Shown here: piece after piece, positions 49,980 to 60,519 of the stretch
Layout of the letters: each line of letters starts with the position of its first letter
Numbering within the stretch: position 1 is the stretch's first letter
Assembly (NCBI GenBank): GCA_021613535.1
Contig: CP075494.1
Location: 8,680,001-8,744,000, forward strand
Origin: Adineta vaga
Lineage: Eukaryota; Rotifera
Direction of reading: 5' to 3'
Length of the DNA: 64,000 nucleotides
Position numbers and translations under genes: made by a program
Notes under the pieces: model-generated
The model's input: only the letters and a program-made list of their open reading frames with translations
Told to the model about the DNA's origin: nothing
Database searches by the model: none

Positions 49980-51349
49980 TTACAGATCGTTTATTTCACT
50001 TTGAAAAAGTCTAACAAGTTGACCATGATCATCTCGATTATTTATCACATCAAATATGTCAGCATTAAGAATTTGTTGACGAAGAAAATGTTGAATAAAT
50101 CTGACTGAATAGATAATTGTATTATACGTTCCTAATCGATATATCACATATTTCCATAGAAGTGTTATATAATAATTTTGAGCTAAGACAAGTCGTTTTG
50201 GAAATGGATAAAAATCAGTTGAATGATAGTTGTCTTTTTTGACTAATGGATATGTACGTGAAGAAAATGCAAGAATAATAAGATACAATTTGATAATTAT
50301 GGAATCATAAGATGAAAAAGTTTCATATATATGCAGATGTTCTTCTAATTGTTGAAGAATATTTTCGGTAAGAACAGATTCAAATAAACAACGATCATAT
50401 TCCCATGGAATACTTTTTAATACATTACATTTGATTAATTCACTTATATTAATAAGTATTGTTGTATGAAGATTATTTCTAATATATTCGTAATCACTTC
50501 CAGTACATGAATTAAATTCCAGTATACGTTTCATAAATGAAACAATAATCATAAGATATTTCTTCGTTAAATCAACTAGTCGTTGTAATTTTATTCGTGA
50601 ACGATATGGTTGTGTCGTAATTATCAGAGGAATTCGTTCATGAGAAGTAAGAAATTGTTTAATGCAATATTCGTTATATGCATTTTGTATATTTGTTAAT
50701 AAATTCCAATCATCAGATGATAAAACTGATTCATTATCTGATATTAAAAAATCCATCTAGAAAGAAATCCAAGTAAGATTTTCTTAATTCTTAAGATTTA
50801 ATAACTCACTGTCGTCATTCTTGGAGATTGAGATTCACGATAATAACGATTAATCATCATTCCCGATGTTGCTTGTTTAATAGCAACTAAGCTTCGAATA
50901 AGTTCTTTTTTCATTCCTTGTTTAAAACATTTATTTAAACGACATGCAGAACAATGCCGTCGAGTTAACACAGTAATTTCACATGAGCCAGCTACTCGGC
51001 ATGTAAAACGAATCTACGAACAATGAAAACAATTAGTATTTGAAAAAGAATGATACTTTTTTTATAATCAACCTACATGATCATTATAAGCATTTCGACG
51101 GAAAAAAGCTTAAAAAAAAACACAATAAAATTTTGTTTTAAAAATATTTATACTCTGTTACCTTTACAAGATAAGCAGGTGTACGCATCAAAATTTCTTC
51201 CTAAATTGAAATAATTTCTTAAAAAAATGCCGAATTATATAAATAGAATCACCTATTGCTGATGCTCCACAAATGACACAAAGAGCACGTGAGTCGAACA
51301 TTGCACACGTGAGTGTTGATTTGAGACGTTGTGATGAGTCGTTTGCCAT
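49980..51349 (-). CDS. Nuclear hormone receptor
   Basis: Five exons (51253-51349, 51162-51200, 51077-51108, 50810-51013, 49980-50756) encode 382 residues. The DNA-binding domain has two C4 zinc fingers: CVICG ... CLSCKAFFRR (first finger and recognition helix, P-box CLSCKA) and CRVAGSC ... CSACRLNKCFKQGM. The C-terminal 260 residues are mostly helical with Leu/Ile-rich segments, consistent with a divergent ligand-binding domain; no ligand or subfamily can be given, and an AF-2 motif is not obvious. It acts in the nucleus as a transcription factor. The start gives MANDSSQRLKST. The DBD is split by three small introns, all with GT-AG ends. Confidence 0.9.
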
Positions 51350-53293
51350 ACAACTATACAACAGAAACTAACTATTTTTCTTTAAGAAGAAAGAAAGAGA
51401 TCGCTCTTTTCCTCTTTCTACTCTCTCTCTCTCTCTCCTTTTGTCTACTAGAAACGTGAATGCATGCGAGTTTATTCCTAAAATACTTCAATTATATATT
51501 TTTTTTTGTTCATTGTTTATGAAAAGTAGATTTCTCGATCCGCTGTCGTTTGTTGTAATCTGAAAGGACGTCTTATTCGTCTCGTGTATTCTTTTTAAAC
51601 TTGACAAAAATGATGTATATTTACATGTCACTTTATTTTGAAACAAATGAGATGCACGATTCTTACTTGAATTTCGACATAAGTATTAAAAAAAAGGAAA
51701 TTTATTCACGACGTTATATACAATATAACATCCGTCTCGGACCATTCGCAGAGACATATATGACATTTTTAAAATAATCTTATGAAAAGGAGAGAAAAAG
51801 GAAAACTATGGAAGAACAAAATTCTTTGTGCTCGATGTTTTTTCTACCTTTCTGCTTTTCTGTTATAGAGCGTGGTAGAAAGAGATTTAATGTGAGAATA
51901 AATAACTACATCAAATTGACGTCTATCTTTTCATCGAGGGAAACATTTTTCTGTCGACATAGATTTAATTACAATAATATTTGGAAAATCTCGTGTCTAG
52001 AACAACATGTACTTGATATTTTTTTCAATATTAAGATGGAAAATTTCTCATAAGAAATAAATGAATATCAAGATGAAATAAACATTTGTTCTTTTGATTT
52101 AAATCATATCAGAAAATGCTATTTTGAAAATGGAAAAGAAGACAAATTTTTATTTTTATGTTCGCATTTTCTTCGTATGTAAACTAGGTTACATGAATAT
52201 AATTAATATCCTAAAAGGGAATTTCAATTATATCGTTTGCAGGATCAAACCAAGCTGTACATGATTATAAACGTACTTAACCGTGAGATACTTTTAATGA
52301 AACACCCTTAAAAAGTGCATGAATACTTATTCTTTATCATATAAATAATTATAAAGTACTAAAATCCTTTCTTAGAAACTCAGTCATATGATATAGAAAC
52401 ATTGACGAACATGTTACCTTGAAAGTTAGTCATTTGAGAAAATGGATTTTAATGATATTGCATTGAAAATATACTCCAAATATTATGAAAGAATCACTGA
52501 TACGGACAATTTAACATATGTTTAGCACGTGAAATTCACGAGAAATTATCTTTTAATAGCAATCAAGATCGCGTATTATATTGAAAATTTAGATAAAATT
52601 GTGAAGAAATAGAAGTAGAGAGATGATTTTTGCTTTGATTTCGAATTGAAAGGTATCTCTTATAGATCGTTCAATGAATTCTAACCGACGTAAAAGCTCT
52701 TGAAGATAAAAACAAGAATTATTAACAAATATGCTATGATAGAGAACGATCGGAATGTCTGGCAAGACACTTGAGTAGCTGTATTTTGATATTATTATAC
52801 TGATAGGATTTTATCATTTCAATATTGTAAGTATTTTCTTATTCATAAGATTCAAATCCATTCAGCAGTGTTGTTTTCTTTTCCTAATCGAATATTCTAT
52901 TTTCATCAAAAGATTTTCGTACTAAATAGAAAAAGAACGGATGTATAGAATTGTGTGACTTTCTATTATTCGATAAGTTTTATATTCGATAGATAAACAA
53001 CCATACAATTATTCTATGATTTTTATGGTCATAAATGAATATAAAAAAGCCGAATTGATCACATACAATATAAACATATAATAGATAGAAGATGTGCGAA
53101 CTGTCGTGTAGATATACTTGATAGAAATTACTTTTATCGAAAAGGAAACTATAATAGATTTATGAGTAAGATGAAAGTAACAATCTTTAATCTTTGATAT
53201 AGGTTAAAAAAACGTAATGGTTTGAGAACGATGACAGCTGGTAATTCATATACATATTTTCGGTAAATCTTATATTCAAAAATAAAAAATTTT
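51350..53293. other. Intergenic region between nuclear receptor and GPCR
   Basis: About 1.9 kb, AT-rich, holding both promoters of the divergent pair. CT tract at about 51419-51438. A plus-strand frame of 81 codons at 51808-52053 is not gene-like. Confidence 0.4.
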
Positions 53294-54339
53294 ATGATGT
53301 GTAATACGAATATAACTTCGACCCAAGCAACAATTCAAATTTTTACATTAAAAATGACTTTATATGGACCTATTCTTCTTTTAATTATTGGTATTTTTGG
53401 TTGTCTATGTAATTTACTTACATTTACATCACGGCAATTACGTGAAAACTCGTGTGCATTTTATTTTCTTTGTGCATCAATCTTTGAATTTCTTTCAATT
53501 ACATTTGGATTGATCTCTCGTCTAGCTGCTGATCATTTTGGTAGTGATCTACAAAATACAAATCGATTCTATTGTAAATTTCGTGCATATCTTGTTTCAT
53601 CGATTCCATTAATAGCAACTTATCTTATCTTATTATCGGCGATTGATCGTTGTATGTCATCATCTATTCATGCACGTTTACGTTCATTTAGTCATATTAA
53701 AATAGCACATCGTTCACTTGGCATAGCTATTCTTCTTGGTTTAATATCTTGTTCTCATATTTTGTTTACTTATGATCTTCGACCGAAATGTTCGACATTG
53801 TCAGGTTCCTATGCGATATTTGATGGCATGTTTGTCGTATTTTGGCTTGGAATCATTCCTCATATTCTTATGTTAATCTTTGGTTTCATTACTTTAATAC
53901 ATATTAAACGTATGACACAAAAACGATCGAAAACTTTACAAATAAAACCAGTAACAACTACCCATCATTCAGCATCACAAACTAATCGCAGTTAATTTTA
54001 GTAAGTAATTCAAATGAAATATTGATACATACGATTTCAATTCTTTGTTCTTTCTTTTAGATGATGTTAGTTCAAGTTGGTTTAAGTTCATTATTAATAT
54101 TAACTCGAATGATTTATTATGCATATTATATTCTTGGACCATCATTAACTGGTTATAATAGAATGATTGGATCATTTCTAATGTCATTTACAACACTTTT
54201 ATATTATAGTAACTATGCTAAATCATTTTATATTTATACATTAACCAGTCGCTTATTTCGATCAGTTTTTCTACAAAGAATTCAAGAATGTATTCGAATG
54301 ATCTGTCCCTTCCAGAGATTATCAATAAAAACTACATAA
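53294..54339 (+). CDS. Rhodopsin-like GPCR, probably frameshifted at an exon end
   Basis: Exon 1 (from ATG 53294) encodes six hydrophobic segments: PILLLIIGIFGCLCNLLTF (TM1), FLCASIFEFLSITFGLI (TM2), LIATYLILLSAIDRC (TM3, with DRC in place of DRY), then TM4 and TM5 (FVVFWLGIIPHILMLIFGF), and the next exon holds TM6 (MMLVQVGLSSLLIL) and TM7 (SFTTLLYYSNYAKSFYIY). This looks like the divergent rhodopsin-type receptors expanded in rotifers. The strong donor GTAAGT at 54001 is out of frame: exon 1 meets a stop at 53995. One missing base near 53989 would explain it (see findings). A weaker donor at 53990 with acceptor at 54070 would keep the frame. Function and ligand unknown. Confidence 0.75.
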
Positions 54340-55392
54340 TATAAAAATAGATCATATTCGAAATTGATAGTAAAATCAAACATTAACACATCAATATGTT
54401 TTGTTTTAAAATTCAAATTTTAATTGAATATCGTTATCAGTTCAGGTACATGAAAACTTATGTAGATATCTATTCATTGACACATTGAATGACACTATCG
54501 ACACACATACACACGAAAATATGTTCTCTTACGTTCAATGGATACACGTATTTTAATCGTTTCAATCAATCAGCAAATGTTCAGTCAGTATTATTAAATC
54601 ACAAAAAATAAAAGTCTGTTTTGTAATCGTGATTTCGTAATTCGTCTCCTATGTAATGTTTTTCGTCTATACATTCATCATTGTAACCTGCTGATCTTAT
54701 ACAATTTTGAAATGTTCTCTTTCTCTTCGATGATTGATTACGAGTACATTTTCACCAATTCTTATATCAAATCAAAAATCATTTGATAGAAAAACGGACA
54801 ATCATAATTAAAAAAGAAAGCATTCACTATGCGTCACACCTATATCAACGCGTTCTTTTCTTTTCTTCATACGAACCAATATAATCAATGAAAATAATAA
54901 CAGTTGAATTCAATTGAATATTCACAATGATTTAAAAATTGAAGAACAAACTAAACTATAACAGTACTCCTTTTGCTTGACTATCCTTCAACAGTAAACA
55001 TGATGGTTTCATGTTTGATTTTTTTAAACTTCCGTGTTTGACATTGCCGAATAAATGAAACTCATCAATGTACCCGACGAAGGTGAGAGAGAAAGAAAAG
55101 AAAAAATTCGTCTTATAATCAGAAGAACCACCACCCATACGTTCAAAAATCTAAAGAAAAGAAAGAACACAGTCATTCAATCCAGTAGTAGCGCGTCCAT
55201 TTTCTCTTTATTTCTTCTCTTGTACAAACAATCTTTTGCATTATATGCAAGCCTATATAACTATTCATGAATATTATGCATAGCAATATAACTTAGAAAA
55301 AAAAATCAAATCGCCAAGTGCGACAGTTTCTTATGCAATTGCTTTTAAATTATACTTCGTGGTACATATTCATATACCGACATAACAGATGA
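54340..55392. other. GPCR-Trk spacer
   Basis: About 1 kb, AT-rich. No gene recognised; frames of 60-70 codons on both strands lack motifs. Confidence 0.4.
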
Positions 55393-57465
55393 ATGGATTC
55401 ACGATATGATCAAAGAACACTAAATGAAAGCGATAGTAAAACTTCTGAACGATCGTCATCATCAACAATAACTAGTAAACGAAAATCCTTGTGGAAAAGA
55501 TATAAATGGCAAATGAAAGATTATTTTTATATTCATATCTGTATTTTTATTTTCAATGGTTTATTAGGTGGCTTAGTTGTTGTTATTATAGAAAATTATA
55601 TCAAACCAAATCGATTTATGCGTGTTCAATTTATAGATAGTTGGTTTGTTGCTTCATCCTGTGTTTATAATTGTGGTTTAACAACAATGGATTTTGCTCG
55701 TTTATCAACATATTCTCAAGTTGCTTTGATGCTTTTTACTATTGCTAGTGGTATTACGGTCAGTACATTACCAGCATTAATGATTAAAGCACGAACTCAT
55801 AAACGTGAACAAGGTATTATGGTTGATAATGATCATTTAGCTTATAATATTCAATCAGAATCGACTAAAAAAAGTGAATATTCACTCGAAGCTGAAAAGA
55901 AAATATCTCGATTACCTACTGCTGAACAACTCCGTTATCGAGCTTATCTATTCTGTTTATTATTGATACCTTTAACTTGTATAACAATCTATGTTACTGC
56001 TTATGTTTGTATTGGTGGTTGGCTTCAAACTCAATATAAACCATATTATTTAAAACAAGATGGTCGACCTGTAAATCCTTGGTATGCATCATTTATTATA
56101 ACAGTCACTGGTTTTAATCAAAATGGTTTAACAACTTGGTCGGATAATCTAACGAGATTTGTTAATGATACAATACTTTGCACATTTGTTATGTTAGTGA
56201 GTATTAAAAATGAGTTTTTTCTAAATTGTATTTCGAATTTGATATGCATATATTTATTCTAGTTGGTAATGAGTGGAAATTCATTTTTTCCATTTATTTT
56301 TCGTAATGTGATTATGTTTGTTCGTTGGGTAGTTCCATGGCATCATAAGATAATTTTTGATTATATTCTTTTAAATAATCATCGTTTATCTACTGTTCTA
56401 TATCCAACCATTCAGACTCGTATGTACTTAACTGTTACATTTGGTCTTTATGCACTTAGTATTATTGTTTCATTTGTACTTGATTATAATTCGCAATCTT
56501 TTGCAAGTTATTCAGCTGGTAAACGTCTATTAATATTTGTATTTCATACAATTCAAGCTCGATTTGCTGGTTTTCAAACAATTGATATAACCTTGCTTGC
56601 TGAAGGTACACTTGTGATATATTTGCTGCTTATGGCTGTTAAACCTCAAATGCTATGTGCATTAGATAAAGCTCCATTCGAATTAGAATGGCAAACAATT
56701 CAAGACAAAGAAACCGTTTACATTGAAGCAGAACGTCGACAATCATCTTTAGATTCTATAGATGATGCATCAATCAATTCGAATGTTTTTCCTATTCGAC
56801 ATTTCTATCGATATTTACGTAATCATAGTGTAGATGCTCGACAACGTGCTGAACAACATTTCGCTCCAAAAACAGATTCTCATCGAAGTCCAAGTCGTAC
56901 ACGAAAAACAACCCAAATCAAACTTCGTCTTTTTCTTTTTCTTATCGCACGTCGAATGTTTTCTCATTCATTTACATTTTTAACTCGTACACGAACATGG
57001 TTATTTATATTTATCTTTTTAATCTGTGCATTCGAATCTCATCATATGACACCAATTGATGAAAATGTAACATTTTTTAAGATTGTTTTTGAAGTTATAT
57101 CAGCATTTGGTGCTGTTGGATTAACAACAGGTTATCCCAATATAAAGTCATCTTTTTCTGCAGTACTTTCTGTTCCATCAAAAGTCATTCTTATATTAAC
57201 CATGTTGATGGGAAGACATCGTGGTTTACTTGATTCCATGAAAGATCAAGAAAAAATTGAATATAGTGCGTATACTCTATTAGAACGATGGAAACGTATG
57301 GCACGAGATGAACATCCGAATCCAAACTTTCCAACTGAATCTGAATTATTACCACCAGAGATTAAACCGAGAACTTTTGCAAGTAATCGACCAAGTCGAA
57401 CAAGATATATTATTGAACGACCAAGACCAAATGCTCCAACAAGAAATCAACGATCTATATATTAA
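55393..57465 (+). CDS. Trk/HKT-type cation (K+/Na+) transporter
   Basis: Two exons (55393-56196, 56263-57465) encode 668 residues. Four pore-loop segments are visible: SCVYNCGLTTMDFA (P1), FNQNGLTTWSDN (P2), ARFAGFQTIDITLL (P3) and SAFGAVGLTTGYPN (P4), each after a membrane helix, with further helices (FYIHICIFIFNGLLGGLVVV; IYLLLMAVKP). The end has the family's conserved SKVILILTMLMGRHRGLL. The filter glycine is kept in P1, P2 and P4; P3 reads GFQT, as in many fungal Trk proteins. These transporters take up K+ or Na+ at the plasma membrane of fungi, plants and bacteria and are not known from most animals, so horizontal transfer is inferred. A long cytoplasmic loop lies between P3 and P4. No lesions. 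ATG at 55393 chosen over an out-of-frame ATG at 55389. Confidence 0.92.
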
Positions 57466-57768
57466 AATTTGATTTATCTTGTATTTTTGTTAGTAACATC
57501 TATTTATAGAAATAGCTGATGATGTTTCATTTTTTGAATTGTAATAAATCGATGTATTAAATTTTGTCGCTTTCATACTGTAGATACTGCAATAATAAAT
57601 AATATGATTTTTCCGACAAAAAAAGAAGGTTTATAATTCAAAACACAAAAGAAAGAAAAATAACAAATTGTCAAGCATTAGAATTTTGAAATCGTAGAAT
57701 GAATAGTTTTCCGACAATTTTCAATTAGATACGAAATATTTTATACGGAAATACAAACAGCATTTCAA
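57466..57768. other. Convergent spacer Trk / CorA-like
   Basis: 303 bp between two 3' ends, with only UTR-like AT-rich sequence. Confidence 0.4.
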
Positions 57769-59094
57769 TTAAATCCAACGCTTAACTTTGTACCATGTAA
57801 TCATGAAGAATAATATCGCACCTAATAGAATTAATATAATATAATAACCATATTTATATTGATACTGTGGTTGATTTTGAAAATTAGTTGAATTCATTCC
57901 AGTTAATAAAATACAAGGCATAAAAAGAACAGATATAAGCATAAGAAATTTCAAGATTTCTTGTGTTTCATTATTATTTAAAGTAATCCAAAATGATGTT
58001 AACATTGCAACACTTTCACGTTGAATCTCAACAGTATCAATTAATTGATTAACATGACCTTGTAAATCATTTAAATAAATATAAATACATTCACTAAAGA
58101 CAATTGACGTTCTTCGCTTTTTTGGTCGAGAATTATTCGTAATTGTAGTTGTCTCATTTACCTGAACATAGAAAGTTTGTAGAGTGAGACGGAAGTTTTT
58201 GTTTCGTCGAACAAGACGATGTTTTAAATCTAAACGATAAGACCGATCTATACGACGATATAAAACTCTTTCATCTGGACTTGTTCGTTGTAAACGAGAG
58301 ATGATTTCGACTAATGGATGAAATAAAATTCTTAAATGAAGTAGATCATGTTTAACATGATAAATTTTATAAAAGATTTCCAATGATAACGATGATTTAT
58401 CTGTCATTAATTGTTCATCAAATTTATCGATATACGTAGCAACTTCTTCTAAGATAAACATATATCTAAAAGAAAATGTACAATTGTACACAAAAACATT
58501 TTCTTTCTATACATACTTATCGATAATAGCATCAAGAAAACAATAAAATAAATAGTCAACATTCATTTGTCTTAATCGACCATGTAGATGATATGGTGAA
58601 TCATCTCCAAGATTAAGTCTTTGTCGTCGTAAACGATTTCTAATATCATCAAACAAGAATTCCGAAGGACTTGTTCGTTCTTGAAATGTAATCAGAATAT
58701 TCCGTGAAGATTTTAAATAGAATGAAATTTGTCGATGTGTAATACGTTCATTATTTTCCCATGACATTATTTTCATTAATAAATATAAAACTGATTGTTC
58801 AGGAAATAGATCTAATTTTATATATGGTGTTACATTTGTTATATCTTCAATGGTTAATGGATGAATATTAAAATATTCACAAAACATTTTAATATCTTCC
58901 GGTAATTCGACATCACTTCGATTGATAACTTCTATCCAACAAGCTTTTTTAGTACACTTTTGATTATTTAATAGAATAAATAGATCATCAATAGAATTAA
59001 ATCGTTCTTCTTGAAATACTTGATCATCATAGATAAAAACTATAAATTCAACAAGATCATCTGAAGACATTTGCTTGTTTACAATCTTATACAT
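57769..59094 (-). CDS. CorA-family divalent-cation transporter
   Basis: Two exons (58517-59094, 57769-58465) encode 424 residues; a start at 59070 (MSSDDLVEF) would shorten it by eight. The N-terminal cytoplasmic part has the CorA pattern WIEVINRSDVELPEDI, FNIHPLTIEDI and a long helix. Near the C-terminus are the two membrane helices: FLMLISVLFMPCILLTGMNSTNF with the GMN signature, and YYIILILLGAILFFMITWY, then a basic tail KVKRWI. GMN with two C-terminal helices defines the CorA/ZntB superfamily, which moves Mg2+, Co2+, Ni2+ or Zn2+. It is unlike the mitochondrial MRS2 of animals in size and lead sequence, so a bacterial or fungal origin is likely. It lies tail to tail with the Trk gene. Confidence 0.9.
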
Positions 59095-60204
59095 GAAAAA
59101 CAAAATGTTTATATACACACGCCCATTACAAAGAAAATCAATCTTGCGTGAGGATAGGATATTTTGTCATTTTTTTCTTTGATTATGGATACAGGTGTGA
59201 TTTGAATCAAGAGAAAAATGTTTGAATACAAACATATGTGTCTAAGCGAATGAGTCAATGAAATCAATTTTAATTAGTTGTAAAAGTAACGAACCAGCAT
59301 TGTATTTTGTATCATATAGACTTTCTTTTATTTAAAGTGTACCTTGACTGAAGATTGTCTGAAAAACATTTCAAGTCTGCCAGCCAGTCATCGATATCAA
59401 TCAATCAAAGAAATAAATTTCATATTCGTCGAGCGCGACGATCAGATTTAGAATGAAGAGAAAAAAAAAGAAACTTAGCAAACGTGATTCATATATACTC
59501 ATTGATATTATGGGATCGCATATTGTCGAAATATATTTGTATATTTCATTGAAAAAAATAGATCGATAATTGCAAACAAAGACTTCGTTTCGTAATTTCG
59601 TTACAGTTCTATATCATAGACATTCTATCTAATTTTCTATTCTCATTGTCATTGTATATTACCTTGCCATATAATTGTTGTCTAACTTGATGAAATTGTA
59701 GGCAAATATCGATTCGATGTCAGTCATTTACTTCGATGTTGTACGATCGAACAAAGAAAAGTTTTATAGTTCTTCTTATTGAACAAGAGTAACAAATGGT
59801 TGTTTTAGTTGTTGACTTCTATTTGGTCATTTTCATCTAAAAAGAAGAAAAATAGATTATCATCGGTTTCTTTTTTTCCTCTGTCTCTCTCTCTCCATCT
59901 ATTCTCTCGTCATTTCTTTTGCCCATATCATCATTTGATAAATTCATTTCTGCTCGCAAAAACAGAGACGAACATATCAAATCTTCGTGTATTTCGAGAC
60001 ATATTCATGCTTTTAGTTTTCATCCTATCAAATATTCACTGGTTTCTTTTTTCTTTTTCATCATAGCAATATATATATATATATATAAATATACATTAGA
60101 TCATTCGTCTTCGTAACTCTTCATCATGTGAGTATATTTTGTTTGATTGAGAGAAAAGAAAAAAAATTTGAAATCAGTTTTATTTTGTAGATCATTTGAC
60201 GAAT
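59095..60204. other. Upstream region of GRIP, with probable 5' UTR intron
   Basis: About 1.1 kb between divergent genes. A donor (CAT then GTGAGT) near 60128 and acceptor TTTTGTAG at 60190 suggest a 5' UTR intron leading into the first ATG unit. AT tract at about 60067-60087. Confidence 0.45.
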
Positions 60205-60519
60205 ATGCCAAATTGGAAAATACATTGTTTAAAAAGTTCCGATGAAACGAATACGTCGGAAATTACAGGTAAATATTCGACAAGATCAGAGACTGTTAAT
60301 TTTTCTGATCGATCGATCATCGATCTTGTTTATGTCTCATCAAACGAGCGATTAACCTTTATCAGTAAATGAGTAACTGTCAATGAGTTTCAAAGGATAT
60401 TGTTCTGATTGATTACTAAAGAGAAATATCTTTATGTTTGTTAGAATCTTCGATTACGTCAACATCGGCGACTGATATCCAGAATATACCTTCATCAAAA
60501 ACGCATCATTCATCAATTT
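60205..60519 (+). other. GRIP: GRIP alternative leader A (two exons)
   Basis: ATG at 60205; exons 60205-60268 and 60445-60519 (46 codons plus 1 nt, phase 1). Begins MPNWKIHCLKSS. I recall the palmitoylated vertebrate GRIP1b N-terminus as starting MPGWKKNIPICL; the shared MPxWK and the nearby Cys suggest homology. Confidence 0.65.
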
